Source: Desulfuromusa sp. (GTDB lineage Bacteria; Desulfobacterota; Desulfuromonadia; Desulfuromonadales; Geopsychrobacteraceae). From it: a stretch of DNA of 22,662 nucleotides. Positions within the stretch are counted from its first letter, which is position 1. Each line of letters begins with the position of its first letter. A program made the position numbers and the translations under genes. Location of the stretch: NCBI GenBank assembly GCA_029934755.1, contig JAOZLQ010000014.1:1-22662 (forward strand). Reading direction: 5' to 3'. The notes under the pieces were generated by a model that did no database searches, had not been told where the DNA came from, and saw nothing but the letters and a program-made list of their open reading frames with translations. Of the stretch, positions 13,392 through 22,545 are shown piece after piece.

Positions 13392-15392
13392 GTGGTGATA
13401 CGACGCGGCATAAATATTTTATTGCCGATATGCTTTGTTTTGATTCTGTTGGCTTCTCAATCGCTGGCAGCATCGAAAGAGAAGGTGGTAGGGGGGCTTG
13501 AAGTCACGCTTGATTTCCAGAATGTCGAGTTAATCGATATGATAGGAACCATCAGCGAATTGACCGGGAAAAATTTTGTATATGATGAATCGGTACGCGG
13601 CAAGGTCAGTATTGTATCACCTAAACCGGTTTCTGTGGATGAAGCTTATCGCTTATTCAGCACGGTTCTTAGAGTCAAAGGGTTTACTATTGTTCCATCA
13701 GGAAAAGTAAATAAGATCGTATCGGTTCGTAGCGCAAAAGAAGAAAACCTGCCGATTAGTAGCGGAAAAAATCTCGGCGAACAATTCATAACCCGTCTTA
13801 TTGAACTGAAAAATCTGGATGCCACAGTTGTTGCTGATACCATTCTCCGTCCGTTGATGCCAAAAACCAGTCATGTTGTTGCTTATGGGCCGACGAATAC
13901 TGTTGTTATTACTGACAGTGCTGCAAATATCAGACGCTTGGCTCAGATTCTTGCTTCTCTGGATCGTTCCTGGTCTGGCGAAAAGATGGAGATTGTTCCA
14001 CTGCAATTTTCTGAGGCTGAGGAGACTGCCAAACTGGTGATGCAGATTCTCGAAGGGGGGGCTGCCCCGGTTCGCGGAGCAAAGCCAGGGGCCAATCTCC
14101 GTAAAAAAGCGCGCGGTCAGGTTGTCCCTTATGAGCGTACGAATAAATTGATGATAATGGGCGACGCAAAATTTATTTTGCATACCAAGGAGCTGATTGC
14201 TCAACTGGATGAAAAAGCGGATCGATCTCGATCCGGGGTGCATGTCTATTATTTGGAACATGCTGAGGCAGAGGGTTTGTCCGAAACGTTAAATCGAATC
14301 ATTTCCGGAGCCAAAAAAGGGCAACCAACCAAGCAGGATAAACCAGCCGGTGGCATTTTCGGGGATGTTTCGGTTACTGCGGACAAGCCAACCAATGCGT
14401 TGATTGTTAATGCCACTGCAGAAGATTATGAGAATGTTCAGGGTCTGATCAAGCAACTTGATATCAAGCGGAAGCAGGTTTTTGTTGAAGCACTGATTCT
14501 TGAATTATCGATGGATGCTTTGATGGATTTAGGAACCTCTTTACAGGGGGCAATCGACACGGGCAGTGACAGCTTGATCTTCGGCACCAGTAGTAATTCC
14601 GGGGATAAAGGTCTGGCAACTATAGCAAACGGGGTTCCCAGTGCTCTTACTCAGGCGGTTGACGGTATTCTGCTCGGAGGAATGTTCAACCCTATTACTA
14701 CTATGGTCAATGGAACCGAGGTCACAATCCCGGCTGTTTCAGCCTTAATCGGCCTGTCACAAACTGATTCAGATGTTAATGTTCTTTCCGCTCCGCGCCT
14801 GCTGACTTCTGACAATGAAGAGGCTGAGATTGTTGTCGGCAAAAATGTCCCTATAATTACCTCGAAGTCAACCGATAATGCGGGTAATCCGATCAACTCG
14901 GTCGAGCGCCAGGATGCAGCTCTCACTTTACGGTTTACCCCACAGATCACTGAAGGGAACTTGGTCCGGTTGAAGATTTTCCAGGAAATCAGTTCGGTGA
15001 CTGACTCTGTCGGAACTGTTGATGAGGTTGGTCCAACTTTCAAAAAGACTCTGTTGCGCAACACCATTGTTGCTCGTGATGGTGAAACCGTTGTTCTTGG
15101 CGGTTTGTTTCAAACCGATAAAACTAAATTGACCAGTAAGGTTCCTTTACTGGGAGATATTCCAATCCTAGGGTATTTATTCAAGCGGACGAAAGATGTC
15201 GAAAAGAAAACCAGCCTGTTAATTTTTATTACCCCTCACGTGATTCGTAATGGTGAAGATCTGGAACGAATCACCCGGGAAAATCGTGCCAGTCTTGATC
15301 TGTTTCAGGAAGAACATGGTTCCGAGAAGTTTTTTGGTTTGGAAGATCCTGAGGGTAATATTTTGCAATCTGAAACGGCAGTAGGGGAGTAA
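13392..15392 (+). CDS. gspD: Type II secretion system secretin GspD
   Basis: The 666-residue protein forms the outer-membrane channel. A signal peptide (1-27, ending SLAA) is followed by N0 (about 36-115; VTLDFQNVELIDMIGTISELTGKN), N1 (about 132-195), N2 (about 199-275), N3 (about 283-360) and the secretin core (about 365-620). The core includes the hallmark VPLLGDIPILGYLFK (584-598) and the following LLIFITPHVI strand. NVLSAPRLLTSDNEEAEI is the conserved beta-barrel segment. A short C-terminal tail (after 620) might be an S-domain for a pilotin, but no pilotin is encoded in the window. The start is GTG at 13392 with AGGAG overlapping the gspC stop codon. N0 should dock onto the GspC homology region. 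Confidence 0.96.
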   Translation: MVIRRGINILLPICFVLILLASQSLAASKEKVVGGLEVTLDFQNVELIDMIGTISELTGKNFVYDESVRGKVSIVSPKPVSVDEAYRLFSTVLRVKGFTIVPSGKVNKIVSVRSAKEENLPISSGKNLGEQFITRLIELKNLDATVVADTILRPLMPKTSHVVAYGPTNTVVITDSAANIRRLAQILASLDRSWSGEKMEIVPLQFSEAEETAKLVMQILEGGAAPVRGAKPGANLRKKARGQVVPYERTNKLMIMGDAKFILHTKELIAQLDEKADRSRSGVHVYYLEHAEAEGLSETLNRIISGAKKGQPTKQDKPAGGIFGDVSVTADKPTNALIVNATAEDYENVQGLIKQLDIKRKQVFVEALILELSMDALMDLGTSLQGAIDTGSDSLIFGTSSNSGDKGLATIANGVPSALTQAVDGILLGGMFNPITTMVNGTEVTIPAVSALIGLSQTDSDVNVLSAPRLLTSDNEEAEIVVGKNVPIITSKSTDNAGNPINSVERQDAALTLRFTPQITEGNLVRLKIFQEISSVTDSVGTVDEVGPTFKKTLLRNTIVARDGETVVLGGLFQTDKTKLTSKVPLLGDIPILGYLFKRTKDVEKKTSLLIFITPHVIRNGEDLERITRENRASLDLFQEEHGSEKFFGLEDPEGNILQSETAVGE

Positions 15393-15395
15393 TCC

Positions 15396-17096
15396 ATGCG
15401 ACCGTTGAAGTGGCGTCAACTTGGGGAAATTCTGATACGGGACAAAGGGATTTCAGAGGATGTTGTCCGTCAGGCATTGCGAGAGCAAGAGTCCAGTTCA
15501 CTGCGGTTAGGGGAAATTCTCAAGGAACAAGGGGAAACGACAGAAGTTATCTTGGCCGAAGCTTTGGCAACTCAGAGTGGGATGGAATATGTTGCGGAGC
15601 CTAAGGTGAAAACCAGTGCTTTGCATCTATTGACCACCGTTCCGATCAGTTATGCTAAAGAAAATCTGGCTGTCCCATTAGAAATTGATGGTCAGACGAT
15701 TCGCTTAGCGGTTGTTGACCCCAGCAATAACCAGATCTTAAATGACCTTTCAGTTTTGACTGGGTGTCGGATTATCCCGTGTCTGGCAGAACCAGACAAG
15801 TTAATCGAAGCGATCAACCAAGGATATGAAACCCTCTCTGGTGGTGGTGATAGCTCAATCTCAGATATTGGCCAAGAAGATTTAGAATTGGATGGTTCTC
15901 AGATCGAAGATCTTCTTGATACCAGTGATGAGGCGCCAATTATCCGTTTTGTAAATGGTTTGTTGACCCAGGCTTACCGGCAACGTGCCAGTGATATACA
16001 CATTGAACCCTTTGAAACTGAAGTCATCGTCCGCTACCGAGTTGATGGAGTTCTCTACGAAGTACAGCGTCCTCCCCACCGAGCTTTATCAAATATTATT
16101 TCCCGGTTGAAGATTATGGCAAATCTCGATATTGCTGAAAAACGGCTTCCACAAGATGGTCGTTTCTCGGTTCGTATTGCTGGAAAACAGGGGGATATCA
16201 GGGTTTCAACGCTACCAACTGTTTTTGGTGAACGGGTTGTTCTACGTTTGCTGGATAAAAGTTCTGGAGTCTTGGGACTGGGGGATATTGGTGTTGATGC
16301 GGAAATGCTGCCGCAGATCAAGAAAATGATTCAGAAAAGTCACGGCATCTTTCTGGTTACCGGACCGACCGGGGCGGGGAAAACCACAACCCTTTACTCG
16401 GCACTGTCGTCAATAAATTCTCACGAACAAAATATTATTACAGTTGAAGATCCAATTGAGTATCAACTTCCCGGAGTTGGACAAATTCAAGTCAATCCCA
16501 AGATAGGTTTAACTTTTGCCCAAGGGCTTCGATCAATTCTACGCCAGGATCCCGATGTCATTATGATTGGTGAAATTCGCGATAGTGAAACAGCTAAGAT
16601 TGCTGTTCAAGCAGCATTGACAGGTCACTTGGTTTTTTCCACTTTGCACACCAATGATTCGGCGGGGGCACTGGCACGTTTAGTGGATATGGGTGTTGAG
16701 CCCTTTCTTGCGGCTTCAGCATTGGTCGGAGTTTTGGCCCAACGATTGGTGCGAACTGTCTGCCCGCACTGCAGGATTAGTTATCAGCCCGACGAAAAAT
16801 TACTTGCTGAGTTGTTTGATGGAATTGCAGTACCAACACAGGCTACTTTCTACCGTGGTCGTGGCTGCAGCCATTGTATGCAGGTTGGTTATTTGGGACG
16901 AACTGGTTTATATGAACTTCTCGAAGTGACCGATCCAATTCGTCATCTGGTCACCAGTAATGCTGACGCTGCAACGATTCGACAGCAGGCATTGAAGATG
17001 GGGATGCGTTCTTTGCGGCAAGCAGGTTTAAGTAAGGTTTTGGCTGGTCAGACAACGGTTGAAGAGATCCTGCGAGTAACTCAGGAGGAGGTTTAA
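15396..17096 (+). CDS. gspE: Type II secretion system ATPase GspE
   Basis: The 566-residue cytoplasmic ATPase powers pseudopilus assembly. An N-terminal GspE/MshE-type domain (about 5-150; LGEILIRDKGISEDVVRQAL) binds GspL and possibly nucleotide signals. A linker leads to the catalytic core: Walker A GPTGAGKTT (323-331), the Asp box around 350 (ITVEDPIEYQ), Walker B VIMIGEIRD (388-396) and the His box LVFSTLHTND. Four cysteines (456, 459, 491, 494) form the zinc-binding CxxC pair of true GspE proteins. It begins 3 nt after gspD with GGGGAG upstream, and is followed directly by gspF, whose platform it drives. Confidence 0.97.
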   Translation: MRPLKWRQLGEILIRDKGISEDVVRQALREQESSSLRLGEILKEQGETTEVILAEALATQSGMEYVAEPKVKTSALHLLTTVPISYAKENLAVPLEIDGQTIRLAVVDPSNNQILNDLSVLTGCRIIPCLAEPDKLIEAINQGYETLSGGGDSSISDIGQEDLELDGSQIEDLLDTSDEAPIIRFVNGLLTQAYRQRASDIHIEPFETEVIVRYRVDGVLYEVQRPPHRALSNIISRLKIMANLDIAEKRLPQDGRFSVRIAGKQGDIRVSTLPTVFGERVVLRLLDKSSGVLGLGDIGVDAEMLPQIKKMIQKSHGIFLVTGPTGAGKTTTLYSALSSINSHEQNIITVEDPIEYQLPGVGQIQVNPKIGLTFAQGLRSILRQDPDVIMIGEIRDSETAKIAVQAALTGHLVFSTLHTNDSAGALARLVDMGVEPFLAASALVGVLAQRLVRTVCPHCRISYQPDEKLLAELFDGIAVPTQATFYRGRGCSHCMQVGYLGRTGLYELLEVTDPIRHLVTSNADAATIRQQALKMGMRSLRQAGLSKVLAGQTTVEEILRVTQEEV

Positions 17097-17099
17097 CCG

Positions 17100-18308
17100 G
17101 TGGCACTTTATGAGTACAGTGCTTTTGATGCTCAGGGGAGAGAACAACGCGGTGTTGTTGAAGCTCTGAGTCAGAATGCCGCTAGCCGTAAATTGCGTGA
17201 TCAAGGTTTGTTTCCAACCAGCCTTGCAACTGCCAGAAATGCTGTAGGTTCAGCTCAACGAACCTTTTTTCGGCAAGTCAGTGCTATCCAATTGGGTGTT
17301 GCAACCCGTCAGCTTGCAACAATGCTAACCGCAGGAATGCCTCTTGATGAAGCACTAGAAATGGTTGCTGAACAACAGGTAAAAGGTTCCTTTGGTTCTG
17401 TCCTGATTCGGGTGCGCGATGACATTTTACAAGGAAGTGCTCTATATACTGCTCTTCAAGTTCATCCAAAAATTTTCCCACCGCTTTATACCAATATGAT
17501 CCGGGTTGGTGAAGAGAGCGGAACACTTGATAAAGTTTTACTGCAACTAGCTGAATTTACAGATGAACAAGCTCGATTTAATTCTCAATTTAAGGCTGCG
17601 TTGACTTATCCGTTGTTGATGTTTTTTGTTGGCACTGGCGTGTTACTGTTTTTGATGACTTTTGTCGTACCGAAAATTACCCGCATGCTGGAAGATTTGG
17701 AGCAGGCTCTGCCGCTACCAACCCAATTATTGATGTCTTTCAGCCATTTTTTAGCTACCTATTGGTGGCTGTTATTGCTTTTTGGAATTGCTATCATTTG
17801 GTTCGCCAGGCGGGTGTCGTTGACCGCGAGGGGCAGGTTTTGGTTTGATCAAAAAAAATACCGCTTGCCGTTGTTTGGACCTCTGGCTTTACAGAATGCC
17901 ACTGCCCGGTTTGCAAGAACAACTGCGACTTTACTCCATAGTGGTGTACCGTTGTTGACATCCTTGGAAATTGTCCAGAATCTGCTCGGAAATAATTATC
18001 TACAGCGGGCACTTGAGGTGGTTCGGGAAAAGGTAACCGAAGGAGCTGGATTGTCTGAGCCCCTCCGTGATGCGGGAGTATTTCCAGCGATGTTGCCACA
18101 GATGGCAGCTGTTGGCGAGCGAAGCGGTGAACTTGAGGGGATGTTATTTAAGGTTGCAGAAATATATGAGCACCAAGTGCAAACACGATTGAACAGCTTG
18201 ATGTCATTGCTGGAGCCGCTGATGATCTTGCTGATGGGCACAGTTGTCGGTTTCATTGTGCTGGCCATTTTGTTACCAATTTTTCAAGCCAGCCAGGGGA
18301 TGGGATAG
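17100..18308 (+). CDS. gspF: Type II secretion system platform protein GspF
   Basis: The 402-residue polytopic protein is the inner-membrane platform that GspE acts upon. It has two T2SSF four-to-six-helix cytoplasmic domains (about 70-165 and 270-365) with membrane segments near 168-195 (LLMFFVGTGVLLFLMTFVVP), 220-240 (WWLLLLFGIAIIWF) and 370-395. Repeated IRVGEESGTLDKVL and AVGERSGELEGML motifs mark the two homologous domains. GTG start at 17100, with GGAGG upstream at the end of gspE, three nt after its stop. Confidence 0.96.
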   Translation: MALYEYSAFDAQGREQRGVVEALSQNAASRKLRDQGLFPTSLATARNAVGSAQRTFFRQVSAIQLGVATRQLATMLTAGMPLDEALEMVAEQQVKGSFGSVLIRVRDDILQGSALYTALQVHPKIFPPLYTNMIRVGEESGTLDKVLLQLAEFTDEQARFNSQFKAALTYPLLMFFVGTGVLLFLMTFVVPKITRMLEDLEQALPLPTQLLMSFSHFLATYWWLLLLFGIAIIWFARRVSLTARGRFWFDQKKYRLPLFGPLALQNATARFARTTATLLHSGVPLLTSLEIVQNLLGNNYLQRALEVVREKVTEGAGLSEPLRDAGVFPAMLPQMAAVGERSGELEGMLFKVAEIYEHQVQTRLNSLMSLLEPLMILLMGTVVGFIVLAILLPIFQASQGMG

Positions 18309-18332
18309 AGCTTAGACTCCAGGGAGTGATGC

Positions 18333-18770
18333 ATGGATTTAGACAAACACAATCAACGTGGTTTTACGTTGATAGAAATTATGGTTGTCGTGGTGATACT
18401 TGGTATCTTGGCCGCAATTGTCGTGCCTCGTCTGTTGGACGAACCGGAAAAAGCCCGACGAACTGCGGCGGCAACTCAAATTCGTAGTTTTGAAGAAGCA
18501 CTGGGGATCTTTAAGCTGGAAAACGGATTTTATCCCTCCACTGAGCAAAGTCTACAGGCACTGGTTGTCAAGCCGACAGTTGGACGGATTCCCTCCCGCT
18601 ATAAATCGGGTGGCTATATAAGAAAAATTCCTCTTGATCCTTGGGGACAGCCATATCTTTATCTGAACCCAGGTGTGCATGGAGATTTCGATCTTTTTTG
18701 TTACGGACCCGATGGCGAATCGGGAGGCGAGGGTGAAAATGCCGATATTGCCAACTGGAACCTCGATTAA
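18333..18770 (+). CDS. gspG: Type II secretion system major pseudopilin GspG
   Basis: The 145-residue protein is the main pseudopilus subunit. A ten-residue positive leader ends in QRG, then FTLIE gives the prepilin peptidase cleavage site G10-F11 with Glu at +5 of the mature protein. A hydrophobic helix follows (IMVVVVILGILAAIVVP). The globular part has the GspG-specific PSTEQSLQALV and PLDPWGQPYLY motifs and an acidic C-terminus (GPDGESGGEGENADI) of the calcium-binding type. Start ATG 18333, with AGGGAG upstream. The leader peptidase GspO is not in this window. The gene overlaps gspH by 32 nt. Confidence 0.96.
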   Translation: MDLDKHNQRGFTLIEIMVVVVILGILAAIVVPRLLDEPEKARRTAAATQIRSFEEALGIFKLENGFYPSTEQSLQALVVKPTVGRIPSRYKSGGYIRKIPLDPWGQPYLYLNPGVHGDFDLFCYGPDGESGGEGENADIANWNLD

Positions 18771-19257
18771 TCGCTCAGGGTTCACCTTGGTTGAGCTGTT
18801 GGTTGCTATTGTTATTCTGTCGCTGGTCAGCTTTATTAGTTTGCCCCTGTTGGCGAACCGGAGTGACGGCGATGAAAGATTAAAATTGCGCCGGATTGCT
18901 GGAACCGTCAAGCAATTGTATAACGAGGCGACTCTGACACGGGATGAACATCTTTTGACCTTTGATTTTAATCGCAACAGTCTGCTGGCATTTCGTCTGC
19001 GATCCAGTGAAGGGTTGATTGAAAAAGAGCCGTTTGGGCAAGAAGTGATGCTGGCACCGTTGCAGATCAGACAGGTTGATATTGAAGGGAGAGGGACTTT
19101 TCGTGCCGGTCAGGTTTCTATCCGAATCTTTCCGCTTGGCTGGATGGAGCAGACCCACCTCGTTGTTCGTAAAGAGAGTGGAGATGAAATGCAACTTACC
19201 TTTTCACCATTGACAGGATCGATAACTATCGATGATGAGCGTACGACAGTCCGATAA
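18739..19257 (+). CDS. gspH: Type II secretion system minor pseudopilin GspH
   Basis: A 172-residue minor pseudopilin. The start is placed at ATG 18739 because a GAGGG lies upstream and the leader to the cleavage site (14 residues, SG14-FTLVE) is then of normal length. A longer open frame back to 18673 lies entirely inside gspG and would give an implausible N-terminus. Mature Glu at +5 is present, followed by a hydrophobic helix (LLVAIVILSLVSFISLPLL). The globular domain (LRRIAGTVKQLYNEATLTRDEH) fits the GspH/FimT type. It overlaps gspG by 32 nt and gspI by 26 nt, so translation is probably coupled. It belongs to the tip complex or shaft of the pseudopilus. Confidence 0.85.
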   Translation: MPILPTGTSINRSGFTLVELLVAIVILSLVSFISLPLLANRSDGDERLKLRRIAGTVKQLYNEATLTRDEHLLTFDFNRNSLLAFRLRSSEGLIEKEPFGQEVMLAPLQIRQVDIEGRGTFRAGQVSIRIFPLGWMEQTHLVVRKESGDEMQLTFSPLTGSITIDDERTTVR

Positions 19258-19624
19258 GGGTTTTTCTCTGCTCGAGGTGATGATTGCAATGGCGATTGTC
19301 GCCATTGCCCTGGTGTCCTTATTGGGATTGTCGAACCGTTCTATCTTGGTTCAAGATAAAATCCAGAGGGTCACCCGGGCGACCTTGTTGGCGCAGCAGT
19401 TGATGAGTGAACAAGAATTAAATGTGGGGAATTTGCGTGTCAACTGGGAACCACAAGGGGATGTTTTTCTTGAACCATTTACTGATTTTCGTTGGCAGGT
19501 TAGTTATCAGGATACTTTGATCAACCAGGTAAAACAGGTCACCGTCATCGTCCTTTGGGGTGATGTAGAAAAAAATGAACTGGTTCAACTTGTTTCATTT
19601 TTACCCGTTGGCGCAGCGAAATGA
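19232..19624 (+). CDS. gspI: Type II secretion system minor pseudopilin GspI
   Basis: A 130-residue minor pseudopilin of the tip complex (with GspJ and GspK). The leader MMSVRQSDKG is cleaved before FSLLEVMIAMAIVAIALVSLLG, with Glu at +5. The globular part (LLAQQLMSEQEL and VTVIVLWGD) fits GspI, which starts assembly of the pseudopilus with J and K. Two adjacent ATGs (19232, 19235) can serve as start. It overlaps gspH by 26 nt, and its TGA overlaps the gspJ ATG (ATGA). Confidence 0.9.
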   Translation: MMSVRQSDKGFSLLEVMIAMAIVAIALVSLLGLSNRSILVQDKIQRVTRATLLAQQLMSEQELNVGNLRVNWEPQGDVFLEPFTDFRWQVSYQDTLINQVKQVTVIVLWGDVEKNELVQLVSFLPVGAAK

Positions 19625-20211
19625 GGGATACTTCGCGCGGGTTTACCCTTATTGAAGTCCTGTTGTCTATTTTGATTGGGACCTTGGTCTTGACCAGTAT
19701 TTATGGCATTTTTAGCTCAGTTAGCAATGCTCGAAATCGTTTTGAGGCCGAAGGGGATTTATATCATCAGGCGCGGATTTTTTTTGATCGAGTGGGAGGG
19801 GAACTGGGCAGTCTGAGATTGTCACCACTGGGGGGTGAGGCTGTATTTAGCTCAGGGAATACTTCGGTTGGTGATTTTTTTCTTGAATTCAATACCGAGT
19901 TGGTTTCCCCGCTGTTGCAAAAATATGGAGGAATTTCCCGGGTTCGTTATGAAGTGCGGCAGGAAGAGGATGCCGCTATTCTATTCCGCAGTGAACAGAT
20001 TTTGCTAGCTGATATGGCGGCGTCTGAGCCCCTTCAATTTATTGAAGGGTTGAAAACTTTTCAGGTTCGTTACTTTCGCCAGGGACGCTGGCAAGATAGC
20101 TGGTCGGGAACAACCCCGCCGCAGATGGTTGAGATTACGTTAGAGTTGAAAATTGAGGATCGGCTGATTCCGTTTCGCAGCAGTTTTGTTTTGTCCGGGG
20201 TGCGCGGATGA
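19621..20211 (+). CDS. gspJ: Type II secretion system minor pseudopilin GspJ
   Basis: The 196-residue protein has a six-residue leader (MRDTSRG) cleaved before FTLIEVLLSILIGTLVL, with Glu at +5. The following LYHQARIFFDRVGGELGSLRLSP segment and a beta-rich C-terminus (VRYFRQGRWQDSWSG) are typical of GspJ, a tip-complex partner of GspI and GspK. It is coupled on both sides by ATGA overlaps. Confidence 0.92.
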   Translation: MRDTSRGFTLIEVLLSILIGTLVLTSIYGIFSSVSNARNRFEAEGDLYHQARIFFDRVGGELGSLRLSPLGGEAVFSSGNTSVGDFFLEFNTELVSPLLQKYGGISRVRYEVRQEEDAAILFRSEQILLADMAASEPLQFIEGLKTFQVRYFRQGRWQDSWSGTTPPQMVEITLELKIEDRLIPFRSSFVLSGVRG

Positions 20212-21155
20212 GTTGCTTGCGTAATCAAAATGGTATGGCTTTACTTCTGGTTCTGGTCATAGTTGCATTACTTAGTGCCCTGGTGATCGAATTTTCTTTT
20301 TCAACTTTAGTTGATTTACGAGCGACTGAAACGTTTCGTGATCGAACCAAAGCCTACTACTTGGCTCGGGGTGGAATTGAGGCGGCACGAATCATTCTTC
20401 AGGAAGATAAGAATGATTTTGATCATCCCACAGAGTTCTGGGGGAATCCGCTGGTTAATATCCCGGCTGGCGACGGTGATGTTAGTATTACCATTACCGA
20501 TCTGACGGGTCGCCTGAACCTTAATTATATTGCTGATCGCAATGGTAATCCTCTGCCGGGTTATCATCGTTTTGTAGCTCTATGTGAAGAAGTTTTGTTG
20601 CTGGACCCATTACAGGTGCAGGAGTTGGCAGATTCTTTGGTTTATTGGTTCAACGCGGATAAAACCAAAACGACGCCGGATGATACTTATTATGCCAACT
20701 TGCATCCCCCCTATCACAGGCGGGGCGAAAAACTGACAATTATCGATGAACTGAAGTTGGTTAAGGGATTTGATGCGCAACGGGTTGAAAGGCTAAAGCC
20801 TTATATCAGAGTTGTTGGTGAAGAACAGATTAACCTTAATACCGCTCCTGCTGAGGTTTTGTACGCTTGGCAATTTTCGGCTGCCGAGGGTAATATTGAA
20901 GTTATTTTAGATCAGCGGGATATGGTTGCCTTGGTTGACTATCGCCAGCAAACGGCCTATCGGGCACTGTCGGATCTTGCTCTGGTAGAAGGAATCGGTG
21001 AACGCTGGTCTGCTGCATGGTTGCACAACTCAGTCGGAGTATCAGGATCGATTTATCAGGTTCACAGCCAGGGACGGATCAATCAGGGAAGCCGTTATGC
21101 AAAAGCTATTATCAATAAGCAGGGAAATGAACTTCTAAGTTTCAAGGTGGAATAA
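20208..21155 (+). CDS. gspK: Type II secretion system minor pseudopilin GspK
   Basis: The 315-residue protein is the largest pseudopilin. It has a short leader (MSCLRNQNG), then MALLLVLVIVALLSALVIEF as the hydrophobic helix; the +5 position is Leu, not Glu, which is normal for GspK at the pseudopilus tip. The large globular domain with helix-hairpin-helix-like segments (AEVLYAW, LALVEGIGERWSAAW) and the LNLNYIADR region fit GspK/XcpX. It overlaps gspJ by ATGA and is followed 4 nt later by gspL. Confidence 0.93.
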   Translation: MSCLRNQNGMALLLVLVIVALLSALVIEFSFSTLVDLRATETFRDRTKAYYLARGGIEAARIILQEDKNDFDHPTEFWGNPLVNIPAGDGDVSITITDLTGRLNLNYIADRNGNPLPGYHRFVALCEEVLLLDPLQVQELADSLVYWFNADKTKTTPDDTYYANLHPPYHRRGEKLTIIDELKLVKGFDAQRVERLKPYIRVVGEEQINLNTAPAEVLYAWQFSAAEGNIEVILDQRDMVALVDYRQQTAYRALSDLALVEGIGERWSAAWLHNSVGVSGSIYQVHSQGRINQGSRYAKAIINKQGNELLSFKVE

Positions 21156-21159
21156 TATC

Positions 21160-22545
21160 ATGTCTAAACGTTTTATCGGGATCGATCTAGAAGGGACAGA
21201 TATACGGGTTGCTATTTTAACAGCAGCACCGGGGAAAATCGATATCGAGTTGGAAAAGCGCAGTCATGATACTCCTGAGGATGCAGCTGAAGCGATCAAG
21301 GAGATGCTGGGTGGTAAGATCACCTTAGGTGATCGGTTGGTGACAGCATTACCTTGCCGTGTTGGTTTATTTCGCCGTCTCCGCTTTCCGTTCCGGGAAA
21401 AAAATAAAATAGAGGCGGCTCTCCCGTTAGAATTGAAATCTCAGTTGCCGATTTCTCTTGAAGAACATCTGGTCTCATTTTTACCCCCCCGGGCGCGTGA
21501 AGACGATTATGAAGTTGATGCTGTTGTCGTCAATAAGCGTGAGGTCGCGGAGCTGTTAACTTATTTTCCTGATCCAGAACAAAATCCACGTCGTATTGAT
21601 CTTTTTCCTTTTGCGTTGCTGCCGATTTTGAGTGAACAAGATGGAGTCCTGGTTTATTGCCGTCGACTCGAAGTTGTGGTGGCTCTTGTTTATGATGGCA
21701 TGATCCGGGATTATCGATTGTTACCCGGGACCAGTGAGCTGAATGAAACAGAAATTTTTGATTTTATTGCGACTCAGGTTAGTCAGTTAGAAAATGCAAT
21801 TGGCCATGAAGGTCTTCCACTCTGGATTACCGGAGCAGGAGTGACTGAAGAGCTGCTGGTTATCCTCTATAAAACAGATCGAACTCTTTTGACTCCAGCT
21901 GAGGATGTTTTTGGTGACGAGGTGAGTTCTGAAATGGCTCCTGCTGCGTTATTAGCGTTAGCCGAGATGCGTGAAGAAAAAAAATCGGCACAATTAAATT
22001 TTCGACAAGGGGAATTTGCTGCGCGTGGACAGCTGGAGACTTTTCGCAGCAAACTTGTTGCGGTGATCCTGCTGATGCTTTTTGTGATTGTTGGTGGAGC
22101 ACTGACAATGCATCTTGGTTATTTGCAGAAAACCCGTGAAGAGCATGCTTTGAAGCAACAGATCATAGGGATTTTCCAGCAGGTCATGCCTGCCGGTACG
22201 ACGATAGTTGATGTGCCGTTACAATTTGAGGGACAGCTGAAAGATCTGCGAAAACAGATTCAACTTTTTGGTCTTGGTGGTCACGGGGCAGCAACTGTTT
22301 TGCAAAGTTTATCCAGCAGTATTGATCGGGATCTGCGTGTTGACTTTCAGGAATTTAACTACAATAACGATGGAGCACACCTGTCGGGAAATGCTGATTC
22401 TTTTGAATCTGTCAATCAAATTGCTGAAAAGTTGAAAGCGAATCCTCTCTTTAATCAGGTTGAAATTAAAGGTGCAAAATTGGCAGCTGACAATAGTCAG
22501 GTTGATTTTGAGCTGCAACTGAAATTTCACGGAGGGAGAGAGTGA
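21160..22545 (+). CDS. gspL: Type II secretion system assembly protein GspL
   Basis: The 461-residue protein has a cytoplasmic actin-like domain (about 1-285; FIGIDLEGTDIRVAI at the N-terminus), one membrane segment near 298-320 (VILLMLFVIVGGALTM) and a periplasmic ferredoxin-like domain (about 360-461; VLQSLSSSIDRDLRVDFQEF). GspL recruits GspE to the membrane and pairs with GspM. The start at 21160 has AAGGTGG upstream; the stop TGA overlaps the gspM ATG. Confidence 0.93.
   Translation: MSKRFIGIDLEGTDIRVAILTAAPGKIDIELEKRSHDTPEDAAEAIKEMLGGKITLGDRLVTALPCRVGLFRRLRFPFREKNKIEAALPLELKSQLPISLEEHLVSFLPPRAREDDYEVDAVVVNKREVAELLTYFPDPEQNPRRIDLFPFALLPILSEQDGVLVYCRRLEVVVALVYDGMIRDYRLLPGTSELNETEIFDFIATQVSQLENAIGHEGLPLWITGAGVTEELLVILYKTDRTLLTPAEDVFGDEVSSEMAPAALLALAEMREEKKSAQLNFRQGEFAARGQLETFRSKLVAVILLMLFVIVGGALTMHLGYLQKTREEHALKQQIIGIFQQVMPAGTTIVDVPLQFEGQLKDLRKQIQLFGLGGHGAATVLQSLSSSIDRDLRVDFQEFNYNNDGAHLSGNADSFESVNQIAEKLKANPLFNQVEIKGAKLAADNSQVDFELQLKFHGGRE

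Noticed and set aside
13698..14261. 187-codon minus-strand frame inside gspD
   Set aside because: Antisense to well-conserved N0-N2 domains of the secretin; no ribosome site or known motif.
18673..18738. Upstream extension of gspH
   Set aside because: It lies inside gspG and places 36 residues before the prepilin cleavage site, against a normal 14 with the ATG at 18739.
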